Assembly: GCA_013076295.1 (NCBI GenBank)
Contig: RQOL01000466.1
Coordinates: 2,232,001 to 2,296,000 of the forward strand
DNA from: Sanderia malayensis
Taxonomy: Eukaryota; Cnidaria; Scyphozoa; Semaeostomeae; Pelagiidae
Length of the DNA stretch: 64,000 bases
Direction: 5' to 3'
In this document: positions 38,131 to 50,403 of the stretch, piece after piece
Layout of the letters: the number at the start of each line of letters is the position of its first letter
How positions within the stretch are numbered: the first letter of the stretch is position 1
The notes under the pieces: generated by a model
The model's database searches: none
What the model was told of the DNA's origin: nothing
The model's input: the letters and a program-made list of their open reading frames with translations, nothing else
Translations under genes and position numbers: made by a program

Positions 38131-39383
38131 CTATGACAACCCATGTTGCTGTTGCCATGATCTGAAAGATCTTTGAATGATAATAGCAGATCTTTTCTTT
38201 TTCATAAACAAATTTTGATCCCTGAATCTTCTATAGGAACTTTGCAAAACAACTGCAGCTTCTACTTTAGCAGCCATTTCAAATTGTTGTATCAAACTAA
38301 AGCTTGGGCTCATACAATCTGAGAAATTATCAGTGGAGTTATGGCATCCGATCTCTTGTAAACTTTGCATTTTGCTATCACTTCTCCCTGAATCAGAGCT
38401 GCGAAAATTGTCAGCCCAATACACGTCCTCATTTTCTGAGTGCAAGAATAAATTTCTAATTTCTAGAAGTAGAGAATCATTTTCTTCAAGAATGTTTCCA
38501 GTCACTATTTCTCCGTATGAAGACTTTGCTAAGTTCAATGTGTTCATATCATTTTGAATTAGTTCATTAGACTCATCTATGGTATGAAGAGGTTTCCTGA
38601 AAAAAATTAGAAGTTAATTAATTCCAGTCAGGAAAGTTAGCAAAAGAAAGTATATGCATTTCAAACTCTCTCATCTAGCTCAATTTTGTCTTATATGCTT
38701 TATGCTTTACACTTTAACATATTTCTGGGTCAAAGTGTAAATGATGTTAAGCTTATGATAATTAGTAACCCTGATGTAAATTAAATCTCTGTTTATTGTA
38801 AACTGAGACTTATCCAGAAAGGAGATTTTGTTTCGGTTTATCTAAGCCCTCAGTCCCGCAAGCAGGATACACAGAACATACTCGTCTGTTCTACAAAACT
38901 TTAGCAATGATTAAAAAACTGGTTTGGATCCAGCATTCAGACTTTTCTAATAACGTATCTGTTTATAGGCCAAAAGTTTGTCAAATGAACTACATTCACC
39001 ACATCATATAAACGTTGTGTACAAGTAGTTTAGCAAGCCTGGACAAGCTTATAAACGTTAATCTCTAACTTTTGTATTCAGATACTATTGAAAGAAGGCC
39101 TAAAATAGAGAAAGAGTTGTTTACGTCCAGATTTGAGGACAAGAAGATAGGTAATTTCATAAAAGGGGGCGAGGTGAGGAAGGATGGCCATGATAAGTAA
39201 AAAAAAACAAACTGTGGAAGCTATTTACCCTTTAAAAATAGCATTTCTCGATAATCTTGATTGGTAAAGTCTTTTAAAACTCGACACAACAGGAATGACG
39301 AAAGGTGATAGGCAACATTTTCCAGTTTTATTCCGAGAGTTGGCTTTTTCTGTCAAAATTTCATCGATCTTTCTTCCAACCAT
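38131..39383 (-). CDS. IQ-motif (calmodulin-binding) protein
   Basis: Two exons (39229-39383 and 38131-38596) join in phase (IFK-G-KPLHT) to give 206 aa. The C-terminus carries two tandem IQ-like motifs: AAVVLQSSYRRFRDQ and SAIIIQRSFRSWQQQ, both fitting IQxxxRG-type calmodulin or EF-hand partner binding. The rest is polar with no other domain. I take ATG at 39381-39383 (MVGRKIDEIL); the frame is open upstream for 17 codons to a stop but has no earlier ATG. IQ proteins of this size often act in cilia or cytoskeleton, but that is not shown here. Confidence 0.65.
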
Positions 39384-40773
39384 CCTTCCTTGATTGTTGT
39401 TAATGCCTATTTGAGTTGGTAAATAAACGTTCACCAGAAAATTGCGCGATTTTCAACATCAAATCAGTTTAAAATTCAAGCAGAATGAAATATTCGATAA
39501 TTACTCCCAAGAGCTCGCATTAAATCAATAATTAAGCTCTAAAATTGACTCGTTTCCAAAGTGAACGAAATGGCTTGGCTGGCGAGACGAATTGGATCGG
39601 AATTCGGACACAAGAATCGAAATCAATTTTGAAATACGAACAGCAAGAAAAAGAAGTGACCAATCAGGACAGATCTTTTGAGGGGGAGCTCCGTTTGATT
39701 AGCCAATTAAATGACCGCAAAAATGAAAATTCCCAAGTTGAATGCATGTGATTGGCTGGCTTTCACGTGATTTGTTTTCGAAAATGCCGAAGGCACAAAG
39801 TTCATGTAATTGTCAAGGCGTTGACTCATCGATAATTTCTTTAATGACAGACAACGTAATATCAAAAGGATCCAAACACTGATCATTGTGATGTCATAGA
39901 CTCACCGCAACAGAATGCAAAACACATTGCTCATACGTCATGCCATACAAGCACATGTTTTTCATAGCAGTCATCAGGAAATCGGTGTAAAAGATACTCA
40001 AAATGCCAATCAAATGGTCTCCCAGCCCGAAAAGAATGTGCGCATAAATAAAACAACAGCAATTCATTCATGAAAATTTATTTGACTATATTCATAACAA
40101 GTCATTGGTCTCTGGTTTTCCTTGTACTTTCATATGTTCTCTAGAACAAAGACACGTATTGTTAATAACAGCATAAAATGTTGAGAGAATGGTAGGTAGA
40201 CTTTCACAAAGTCCAACTTTTGCGACGTGCTGCGATGTAATTGGGAAAGAGAGGAAACTTTCCTCCGCAGTTACCTCGCGGCAGCAAAAATTGTCAATGA
40301 TAAAATATGAATCCTGGATTTTTGCATATTTTAAATATTTTCATGCTTGATTAATGTAGTTTTACTGGTTTCCTAAGTAGGCGTATTACAATTCCAGATG
40401 TTTCCAACCTGCCCCATTCCCTTATAGACCCTTTCACAAGGCTTACCGTAAATTTGAAAGTTTCTTCATTGAGATATGACAAGATTTCAGAACTTTTCTG
40501 CAAGCAAATCAAAAGACAAATCTTTTATCATCTTGCTTTCATGTTTTGTGATTAAGCAAGCAACCGCATCAATTAAGCCTGGTTTCCATACCCTAAATCC
40601 TTGAATAAGCCCCCCTCTCGAATAAACCCCCACCCTAGGAGTACAAATTGTCAATAAACCCCCCCCCCTCGAATAAGCCCCCACAACTATATATGGAAAC
40701 GAGGTTTTACAGATGCGATCCTATTCGCTGCAGGCCGTGCTTTTTGTGGAAAAAATTATCCAATAATCAAAAA
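39384..40773. other. Intergenic region with a small MITE
   Basis: Upstream of the IQ gene and downstream of the Cys-rich gene. A plus-strand frame of 68 codons at 39545-39751 has no supporting context. The only structured element is the repeat at 40578-40704. Confidence 0.4.
40578..40704. mobile_element. 127-bp MITE with CCCCC runs
   Basis: Ends CCTGGTTTCCATA and TATGGAAACGAGG are inverted copies with one mismatch. The interior reiterates AATAAGCCCCC / AATAAACCCCC. Confidence 0.65.
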
Positions 40774-41037
40774 CTATCTTGTATCCTTACTTTTTTCAGA
40801 AGGACATTCCTCGATGCAATCATTTCTGGCCATAATGCAATCAAATTTTTGTCGTACGGTCTGTGAATGTTGCTCACAAATGTCGTAATCACCCCAACAT
40901 TCACTGACACATCTAGCATGGGTCGCCGACTCTCGAGTTTCCAGTTTGCCTTTTGATTTTGACTTCGCATCAATCATTGAAGCACAAAGCAGACACATTG
41001 CCAAGATAGCAAACATTGTTTTAACACGGATTGCCAT
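40774..41037 (-). CDS. Small secreted six-cysteine protein
   Basis: From ATG 41035-41037 the frame encodes 87 aa. A signal peptide (MAIRVKTMFAILAMCLLCAS, cleavage near ASMIDA) is followed by a Lys-rich segment and a domain with six Cys. Their spacing is C-x3-C-x6-C-x12-C-x6-C-x3-C, a mirror-symmetric pattern that suggests two helices linked by disulfides (helical hairpin). Such folds occur in defence peptides, toxins and matrix proteins; I assign no activity. An acceptor (TTTGTAG) lies about 20 nt upstream of the ATG, so the leader is probably spliced (or trans-spliced). The frame ends at TAG 40774-40776; a good donor (AAA|GTAAGG) 18 nt earlier could replace the last few residues. Confidence 0.6.
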   Translation of the reverse strand: MAIRVKTMFAILAMCLLCASMIDAKSKSKGKLETRESATHARCVSECWGDYDICEQHSQTVRQKFDCIMARNDCIEECPSEKSKDTR

Positions 41038-41221
41038 CGTATCTGATGTCTTCTTCCTACAAATATACATACATACACTGAATGAAGATAAGTAATATAA
41101 GCATGAAGAAAAACGCACAAAATATATGCTACATTGTACGTAACTCTGAATTTTTTGCGGCGAAGCACATTCAGCAGGTACATTCAACAAAAAGATAATT
41201 AACAAACAAAAAACAAACAAA

Positions 41222-41305
41222 TTGCAATAAACAATACACAACTTGCAATAAACAATACACAACTTGCAATAAACAATACACAACTTGCAATAAACAATAC
41301 ACAAC
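41222..41305. repeat. 21-bp tandem repeat, 4 copies
   Basis: Units starting TTGCAATAAACAATACACAAC recur at 41222, 41243, 41264 and 41285 with almost no divergence. The recurring CIVYCKL peptide frame on the minus strand is an artefact of this repeat. Confidence 0.9.
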
Positions 41306-41488
41306 TTGTCGTAATTAATCATAATGAAATACATATTTCATTTTGGTTTATTGCCGGTCAATTTTTAACACGCACACGCTTGCATTAATTGATTAATTAA
41401 GATACTTATTTATTTTTGGGAGCTTTTACCTCTCACATCTAAGGTCTCCTCAGCCAATCTAACAAACATATACCTTCTTGAAACTTAC

Positions 41489-42556
41489 CAAAAGTTCTGT
41501 TGTGAAAATAAGCGCAAAAAATGAACGTCCAGCTGATTGCTCCAAATTCAAGAATTGATGTCTAAATAAAAGTACACGGGTTTACACTTGTGGCAACCAT
41601 GAATAGTTTACCATGTCTTATGAGCCATGGAAAGTGCACGGACCGTTGTACGTTGGACCAGTGACCTTAGCGGGCGGTCACGTCATTTAACCAACATGAC
41701 ATCAAAAATACATTGAAGCACAACCAACCGTGAAGCATGCAACTATTGACTGATGGCCTGTACTTTCTTTAACCTGCCATGTCTTGTACACGTGTGTTGT
41801 TATAATAAACTCATCCTTAAACACCGAACCCGCAGTAGCTTTGATCTACAAACTATTGATTTCAAAACAAAGAGGAGACTAATGTGAATGAAGATCTCAC
41901 ACTGCAAGTTTGAACACTTTCAAGCATTTTCCGTTCACTTCAGAAAATTGTGACAATATTAATACTCTTTTTGTGACCAACAGGCTTTGATGGAGAGACA
42001 ATTTCTGTCTTATTTTACAAGACAACAACATAATGGCCATAGGATCAATAAGACAACTGAAACTAACTGGTCTATAAATATAGCACATAATTAACAAACA
42101 ATAAAATAATAGAAAAAAATTATACTACGGTGAGCGAAAAATATAGTAAATAAATGATGAAATAGAAAGGAAAGGCTTAATGCATCAAAGGTTTACAATA
42201 AGATTTCATTGATAAAATAGTAATAATGATAATTTTGATAAAGCATGTTTAATGATACCTATCATATTTCTGATTTGATGATTCCCGAATGCAAAGGCAT
42301 ACGTGCATAAGAATGCGACAAGAAACCCGTATTTGAAAATGGGTTCTAAATACGAGATCTTACTACTACTGAAAGCAAAAACCAGTTTCTCCCTTTCCAA
42401 CAACTATTTTTATAATACAAGAAACAAGAAAAAATCGTATGAATGAGTTTGTAGCCCAAGACAAAATCCAAATATTGCAAAGAGTCCATTGAAAACTTTT
42501 GGAAAGTGTGCTTTGCCGATAATTGGATAAGTTGTCGTGTTCAGCTTACTGTTCAT
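41489..42556 (-). CDS. Putative four-TM membrane protein
   Basis: Four phase-consistent exons are visible: 42426-42556 (ATG 42554-42556), 42259-42368, 42019-42071 and 41489-41561. Together they give 122 residues with four hydrophobic helices: FNGLFAIFGFCLGLQ, YGFLVAFLCTYAFAFG, LVSVVLLILWPLCCCL and SILEFGAISWTFIFCAYF. The last exon leaves phase 1 at TTTTG|GTAAGT. The next acceptor (TTTGTAG, 41057) would add about 27 basic residues to a stop at 40974, overlapping the Cys-rich gene in another frame. Helices 2 and 4 faintly recall the DRAM/TMEM150 family (GN-x-Q; E-x6-F-x-F-x-Y), but the protein is too short for that family. The intron at 42369-42425 is only 57 nt and its donor (TT|GTTTCT) is weak. 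Confidence 0.45.
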
Positions 42557-43037
42557 TCTAGTCAACAATCAATATACAACACACATCTAAATATGGGGAG
42601 ATTCAAAGAGTTTCGGTCTTCTCGATGACTCCTTACTTTTATGATTATATCTGAAAAAAGAGCACAAAGCATTAATACAACATCAAAGGCAAATCGTCAT
42701 AATATCGTAATACAAGGTCATCGAAATCTTCAACGAAAAATTGTGTGACGGGGGCAAAAACTGTCACGGACACGTCATTGCATCTCATTGTATCCCTGTG
42801 ATAGACACATGGATGCTGTTGCCTCGTACTTGGTGAAATACTGTGACCTGATGTTTTGTTTCACACCTAATACGTTTCTATCAATAGCCTTAGTAGAGAC
42901 TTTCACGCAGGCTATAGATCAAGCACCATCGTATATCTTGAGGTAGGACAAAAGAATCGTTTTCTAGACTTATGGTGCTAAAACTTGCAACCTACTTCTT
43001 ATCGATAGAAGAAATAGACGACTCGAGAGCAGGTGCA
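42557..43037. other. Gap between RACGAP1 and the four-TM gene
   Basis: RACGAP1 3' end and four-TM leader. No further exon recognised. Confidence 0.4.
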
Positions 43038-46000
43038 TTAGCCAGGTTGAAAATATATCGACCTTGTAAAATTTGTGAATAGAAAATAAAAAAAATTGTC
43101 TTACTTTGGTGTATACTGTGATTTGATTGCGCTGCCTTTTTTCTTCAAATTGGACGCGTGAACAGGTCCAAGCATGCTTTCTGGAACTGCAGCAAACAAG
43201 AAAACACATGAGAAAAGTCGCAACAGCACGAAAATCACTCAACACAAAATAACGGCATCTGCTCGACAGTTATCTAGTTTGGAAGAGGCTTGAAAAATAA
43301 TATTTAGTTTAAATAACTGGCGCTGAAAAAGCAAGGCTAATAAAGTGACAATGAGGAAAATTACCTGGCATGATATCAGGGGTAAGTGGGGTTCCATCGA
43401 CATGGTGAGTATGGGGGTTGTATGGGGGCGAGATGAGGCTCTGCATTTCAGCATTACGCTGAAAAAATTGATTCCAGTAATCCGATGGCATTGACAGCAA
43501 AAGTTCGATGATCTACAAAAAAAGAAATATTCATAATGGAATTATGAAACAGGTTGGGAACAGTTCTGAGTTCCATCGCATAAAAAATGTTCAAACCTTA
43601 TACTTGATCTACAAACTGGTATTATTCACACTACAGTAAAAACCCGCATATAAGAGCCTGTAAATTTCTATCCAGCATATAGACAATTGGCCATTGTTTC
43701 TTCTATTGTTTTGAACAGAAATATCACCCTGAAATTTCTTAATCCATTAGTTCTCATATGCGGGTTTTTACTGTACCGGAATTGTCTATGCATATAAAGC
43801 AACTCGTTAAAATCAAAGAAATTTCAGCAAAATATTCTACTTTAGAAATCCAAGTATAACTTCACAATTAACATCGAGTGAACAACACAGACGCCCGTAA
43901 TACAAATAGCACCACCTTTGCACTAGCCATGTATCAATTCAATGCAATATACTGACCTTTGGTTGACTTTTCAGATCTTCAAACATTTCAAGGTGGGATG
44001 GATTAGACGATCTGTGACCGACAATCGTTGGACCAAGAACCTTGGCAAGATTTTGAACCGACATCTGACAGGTCGGAGAATTGGCAACACGTTGGAAATG
44101 CACAACAAGGTAAGCAAGAGTATCGCGGTTCGCCTCTGGTAATTCACTGACGCATTGGTACATGGCACTCATACTGTCTGCTTCATCAATGGTGGCTGCA
44201 GTAAACAATATGAATCATCATGACCATTATACAGAGTCGAGTATGGAATTTTATAGCATGCAAGAAAAACTGATCAAAGTGAACTCGGTAAAATGACGTA
44301 CTTGCTGCATCGCTGAAAGCTTCGTGCAGTGCAAAGGTAAGAAGAGGTTCTGATAGATTTCTGAGAAAATCTTTCAATGTTCCACAGATCACGTGAATAT
44401 CTCTGTATTTACTCTAAAATAGGAACACAAAATTACGTAGAAATTTGATAATAAGTACATATTTGCCAACATTTCAAATCTCTGATGTTTATACTAAATT
44501 TTAGGTTCAGCAAGCTACCGAAAACAAAAGAGTGCGGTAAAGGAAAGTAAAATTTGAACTTTGCTAAAGTTTGAAAACTTGTGCAGGATAGAAATAAAAA
44601 TAGCGAAATAAATAAATGAAAAACATTAAAATTACTAAAAATTACCAAATCTGGGTCTTTGCCTCGCATGAATTTGTCTCTCAATTCTTTGAGTTCCTTT
44701 TCAGATCTGGAAGTAAAGGCACTGTTAGTAAGATTACCAACAACACGAAAAGAAACGAATTAAGGATACAAAACGATTCTGAGAATAAAAAACCTCACCC
44801 AGACACACGGTAAATACCGAGCTCATCCAAGCCACGCCTCTCCACCTCAGCTACGCATCTTTTCTACAAAAAACAAATCAAACATTGATCAAGTACATGG
44901 CTACAAAAGTGAAGTTACAAACTTTCAACGCACATTCACAAACATCGTATTATCAACGATTAGTTAGGACAATATGTAATAGAATATAACATAGCTCTAC
45001 GTACTACAATATTTGGTATTTTTGGAATGCCTCTGCCAACATATGATTCGATAGTTCCTTCCTACAAGAATGATCAGAAATTAATTCGTTCAAAAAAGAC
45101 ATCGCAATGTCTCATTTAAATGGCTCACTCTAACGCTAGAACAAGTCGCCAAATGATAAAATTCTCCATATGCTATCGCCATTTTACTAGAAGTCTTTCG
45201 GAAAAAATCTCTAAACAAAACCAATAAGACGTTTCAGTAAAAACCCGTATAGAAGGACCGGTTCTCATGCGTGGGATTTTGATGTATGACAGAAAAATGC
45301 ACATCTCGTACCCTTTTTCTTTGCGGAGTGTCTCTGCTTGGCACACATGGCAATGGAACTTTTGCCTTGCAGTCTGGATGGCAAGCAGCTTTGCAATCTG
45401 AAATAAAATCATAACTGTTATTACTGTTGTTATTATCATTATAATTTCAAAGAGCGACGAACCATCAAATAGCAAGATGCACTGAAATATCAGAAGAGAA
45501 CAGGCAAATGAAAATGCTCAAGACGAAATATAGCAAGAATCAGCACCTTTGCATTTTAGGACAGTCTTAGTGAATCCAATCTTCTTGCCACACTGAAAGA
45601 AACAACACATTGGCACAATGAAGGCAACGTTAATCTACATCAAAATAGTGTTAGTGAATTAAGTAACTCGTCCTCCAATAAAATATCAACCGAGTTACAA
45701 TATAGATTAAGAAAAGAAATGATGATGGAAATGGCTTTACTTACTGGCTGACAGGTTTCTGGCTTGACAACAGTTTTTGAGACAAATGAATGAAACTAAG
45801 GAAGAGAAATATCCAAGATGAAGGAACTAAAAGGCAAATTTGTGTAAAAGCGGCCCAAACGTAAACGAAAGCAACTATAACTCGAAGCTTTATTGAAATA
45901 TGTGTGGACGGCGTGAGGTTATGTTTTTTAAAACTCGCTCAATCAAATAAGGAACTTCAAATGATCAATAAACCATGCTATAAACTGGATTTTAAACAAC

Positions 46001-49000
46001 TCATGCGAGTGACTGGTTGACGAATATCAAAGCATTATGTTAAATTCAGTAAACGTTGAGTAAGCGTATGTAATAAAATGTTGAATACCTTGTCTCTCCT
46101 TGATCTGGGAGTGTTCAGAGTATTGAATTTTGTTCTCTGTGTCATTGGAGAGCTTGGTCTACAAAGCGAACGCAAAACCCTTTAGTCAATGTCACTTTAC
46201 ATTATTCCATTCCGGATTGCCCCTCCATAAAAATACTTGGAGGACCCTGAATAATATTTACAGATGTGCAAAGCGAAGGGAACTGAAACTACGTACACTT
46301 TCAAGTTGGGCACAGTGGCTTGCTTTGTCAGTTGCCTGGAAAAACAAAAACTTATTTTGATCACCAGCTTTCCGATCTCAGTTCTTTTCAAAACAATCTT
46401 GTTGTATATGTCATGATATACAAGAAAAAATTAAAATTACACGTTCTCACCTGGAAGGTTTGCTTGGGATCTGCTGGTCATCGATAATCATGGTACTTTC
46501 TCTGTCAGACTCGGTTGCACTGAGATCACCTGAGGAACGAGCACCGTGCATAAACAAATGTTTAACGAAGTCAAGCTTAATAAATACTGAAAAAACGAGA
46601 TGTAGAATAAAATTATGATAAATTATCATAACTTACTAGTGCTTGCATATCTTTTCAGGTGTGTCTTAGAAGGCGGTCTTCTGTTCTTCTGTGGCTCAGG
46701 ACGTGAAAAATCTTTGTCGAGTCGTTCGACTTTGTGCTCAGGACTAAGAGTCAGCCTGACGTTTGAGTGGACAACTTTTGTTACCTTTATTAAGGGGAGA
46801 AATCCCGAGATATTAACTTGAACAAACACGTCAACAGAACAGTAGGAGATTAAGACTTTTCTTGTTCTGCTGTTCAAATTGATGCGCGAATAAGCTCTAG
46901 TACGTGGTGATCAAGACCGACCAGTAAGTCACATGTAAATAAAAATTTGTTACAAAAACTTTATCGAGCGTTAAAAAATGAAAAAACATTCGACGGTTTC
47001 ACGATTTCATTCTGATCGACGTAAATGCAAAGAGAATCGAGATGCTTCAGTTACTAAAACAAAACAAATGCTTCAAATCCTTACCTCTTCTGTTACTCTT
47101 GTCCTTTTAGTGTACGACTCCTGCAATAAAAAAATATCTTTAAGTTATGATGCGCGTCCACACTGGGCCTAAGTCTGTTTTCAAAAACTTCATATATCTC
47201 CATCTTTGTCGAATACATCCACAACTCTGTCTCACTTATATAATTAATTCTATATTTTATACTAGTCTTATCCGCACATGTTCACATCAACCGACTGGGT
47301 CGAAAATGTCCGTATTTATTTCCATCTAATGCAAATCGTTCTGAATCGGTGGTGGGTTTCCGAGCAGATGTCGCTGGTTATGTTACAAAATCGATTGGAA
47401 TGAAGTGTCTTACCACAGTTCCATCAGTGTCAGTTGTCATCTCATCACTGACTGGCGGCGCAGAGGGTCGTCCCTTAATCGAAAGAAATTATCAATTAAA
47501 ACGACATGTAGGTACCGGACAATTACTAAAGAGCTACACTCCAAATACACAGTAATATGAAAACCAAACGAGCTGATATTAGGAGCAACAAGACTTTGCA
47601 CGTTATCTAGAATGATATGCCTGCATAACATTGAGCACTGTCAAAACAGACAGCTAATGCTTCTTTTTAAATATGGGGATAAGAAATAATTGAAATACAG
47701 CACTCACCCTTTTCAACCCAGGTCTTTTACCGCCATCAGAATAGAGATTATCGGACTGCAAAATAGAATTATTCCTCTTATTAAATATAATATCAAACAC
47801 GGAGCAGCAGCAGTGAAGTTATTTTATTAAGATTCCTTATTATCAATTTATTGTTATTGTTAAGTTTAAAATGCTTTCTAATCTCTAGAAATATTGTAAT
47901 CACAACAACGTGATAAAATCACAAGAATCTTATAAGCAAAAACGTTTTTTAGACCTTCTTTTCTGAAGCTTTAATTGTGTTGCATTGCATGAAAAGAACC
48001 ATATAAATACCAAATCTTACTAAACGTATATCAAAGTTGATTTAAGAAGCAATGAAAAATTGTCCACATAAACCACAAAATCCCACAACCATTAAAAATC
48101 ATGAAAACAGCCCAGTGTCAATGTGAAAAAGAACAAAAACCTTTGAGGATTCATTCCCTGAAACCTTAGAATTTACGAGCGAACTAAATACCTAATAGCT
48201 CAACCACAGAGGATTTTAAATTTCTAGACAAAATTCAAGAAATTGGATGGAGATATGAAACTGAAATATGACAACAAAACTGCATATTTTCTTTTTTACT
48301 CTTGCTATAACTTCTTCAATTATAATGACTCTCCATGAAACACTATGTTATGAAGCATAAAATTTGTAAATATTTTATATGAACTTTGAACAAATGATTT
48401 TAGATTTAAATGTTCTGTAATATTTACATTATTATAAACAGAGTTTGTGTAACAATATTCCAAAGGCAGAGAAAAACTCATCCTACCAACAGATTGTCTC
48501 CAGATTTGTCATAATCTGATTCTGACAGAATTGAACCAATAGAATCGACAGTAGTAGTAAAACTGCAAAAGAATTAAACAATTAGACTTTGATAACCAAC
48601 TTTATGCTTGCAAACTTGCATCAATGTGCATCAAACATGCTTTCTCTGCGATAAGCCTCACCTTTCACTCAGACCGTAACTTTCTCTGTTCGGTGGTGAT
48701 GGTTCAACATGCCCCAGCATGGCAATTGTGTCCTTTTCCTTTGAGGTCAGTGAACCCCCACCTTTATCACTGAGAAGCTCTTTAATTAACGAAAGCTGTC
48801 TTGCCTTCAAAAAGCAGATGCAATATTTTGCTTAGCATATCCATTGAAATATTCTCATATAATGAATAATCTTAAACTCTTATATATAAATAAAATATAA
48901 CAAGAAGTTTGTTCATGCTTGATAAAGAGAGTAAGAATAACTTGAACCTACAAGATGGTCTACTGATGCCTCTGCTTTCATTCTTTTTTGAATTTCTCCT

Positions 49001-49889
49001 TCCAACTGGTTTCTAAGAAACATAAACAACATGTTTTTCAAAAACTTTGTTAATAGACTTTTGATATATATTTCGTATTGGTGAAGTCAAAATGCATTCA
49101 AGAAATGTTGAATTATAAACATTGTCTTATAATATATACAGAGTTTAGTCATTTCACAACACGGAAGGAATTTTGAAATAATTTTTGGAATAACCCTTTA
49201 CCTGGCATGCTTGAAATGCACATGCAAAGCATCTTTCTCTGCCTGAAAATATAAAATAATGAAATAAAAACTTGACCTTCTCTATTTCAAGCATGCGTTA
49301 TTTTTCAAGCCTATGCACACAAAACTTTCTAATGTAAAAGCCTCTATTAAACTCGAGGGAAGGGGGGCTTCGTTTTGATGTACCATAAGGGGCTTATTAG
49401 AGAGGGGGCATGCGCATGATACAGTTATTACAGTATTTATTTTTATGTTTTGCGCTGCAGTAGCATGACTTGTTAATAGTATGACGCGCTATGCGAAGAT
49501 ATAACAATAGTTATGCGATACCCACTCTCAACTTAGCATTTTGTTGTTTCAAAAGGACATTTTCCTGTTCTGCTGCAAGCCACTTTACCCGACATCCTTC
49601 TTGATGCTTGACAAATTTGAGAAACTCTGAATGAAAACAGATACAGACTCCTTAAGCAAAATTTCGGTGAGATTAAAGGTCTGTAATATATACCTCATCG
49701 TCCAGCAATCTTTACCGACATTTACTTAGAATTTTAAAATCATCGTGTCCTTATAAATTAGGCCTAAGCTGGAACCAGTTTGCATGAAGTTTTCGACTTC
49801 GATAAATACTCACCTCCTTCAATACCTTCAGTTAAAACACTTGAACAACGCACAAGATCATCAAAGTTTTTTACTATTGATTCTGACAT
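43038..49889 (-). CDS. RACGAP1: RACGAP1 / MgcRacGAP
   Basis: Twenty-four exons assemble to 649 aa (human protein 632): 49814-49889, 49526-49626, 49202-49242, 48952-49012, 48662-48804, 48487-48562, 47708-47755, 47414-47473, 47085-47120, 46637-46784, 46451-46529, 46297-46335, 46089-46158, 45745-45795, 45547-45592, 45312-45397, 45005-45061, 44799-44863, 44646-44706, 44302-44413, 43957-44195, 43365-43512, 43105-43186, 43038-43062. Order: N-terminal coiled coil (ARNQLEGEI), [10 protein letters not shown], a C1 domain (FHSFVSK...CxxC...HPDC) and a RhoGAP domain with the arginine finger in GIYRVSG (about residue 425) and [13 protein letters not shown]. With kinesin MKLP1 it forms centralspindlin, which bundles midzone microtubules and controls RhoA/Rac at cytokinesis. 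The last small exon (KSIYFQPG) is the least certain. A second N-terminal exon lies at 50340-50403. Confidence 0.95.
43632..43775. mobile_element. Pogo/Tigger-like MITE, complete copy
   Basis: Inverted 20-bp ends TACAGTAAAAACCCGCATAT are perfect, with TA at both borders, as expected for Tc1/mariner/pogo elements. It is 144 bp and sits in a RACGAP1 intron. Confidence 0.8.
45234..45283. mobile_element. Collapsed MITE: two termini fused
   Basis: TCAGTAAAAACCCGTATAGA is followed directly by the inverted other end (GGTTCTCATGCGTGGG). The interior of the 43632 family is lost. It lies in a RACGAP1 intron. Confidence 0.5.
49350..49420. mobile_element. G-run repeat remnant in RACGAP1 intron
   Basis: GGGGGGCTTCG and GGGGCTTATTAGAGAGGGGG motifs relate it to the CCCCC/AATAAG repeats at 23815 and 40578. 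Confidence 0.4.
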
Positions 49890-50339
49890 GACTAAAAATG
49901 CTCTAAAACTTAAATACTTGTTGAATTAAAATCGCAATTTCAGCTTAGACCAACGACAGAAAGCAAGTTTACCGTTGAATTCTTCGCGCCAATTCGAATT
50001 AAAATAAACCAATAGGAATACTCGAAGCATGTTAGGTCGAACCACCCACCCTGCATGACTGCGTTCTTAATTTTTACTTAAAATTCTGTGGAGTTCATCG
50101 TAATTAACTAATTTATGCTATATCAAAACTAAGAACCTCGTTTATATCTTAAATTCCTGTTCATTTTTACCATTATTTATGTCCATGTGGATGCAAACTG
50201 TAGAAGCTGACAACATTAATCGGGCAAAGAAAAAATTGTGCTCGAATATTTTAGATGCTTAATATTATTGGGTTCTTACTTAGTTGACAAAAAGTATAAA
50301 AAATATATATAAGTGATGGGTTGACAAAATATCACAAAC

Positions 50340-50403
50340 CTGGTTCAGTTGCTTCGGATAATATGCCAGTCGCTTGAATAAGAAAATCGAAGTTGCTTGC
50401 CAT
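50340..50403 (-). CDS. RACGAP1: Alternative/duplicate first coding exon of RACGAP1
   Basis: ATG at 50401-50403 opens 21 codons containing NFDFLIQATGILSEATEP and ends in phase 1 at CCAG|GTTTGT. The exon at 49814-49889 encodes [17 protein letters not shown] and also ends in phase 1. Both match the start of the coiled coil (L..L....ILSE). This exon can splice to exon 2, or to the 49889 exon through TTTTTAG at about 49892, in frame either way. Confidence 0.6.

Noticed and set aside
39384..39434. Extension of the IQ protein to 39434
   Set aside because: The codon there is GTG; an ATG is available at 39381-39383.
41038..41334. N-terminal extension of the Cys-rich protein (CIVYCKL repeats)
   Set aside because: Encoded by a 21-bp minisatellite and preceded by an in-frame splice acceptor; the signal-peptide ATG at 41037 is the natural start.
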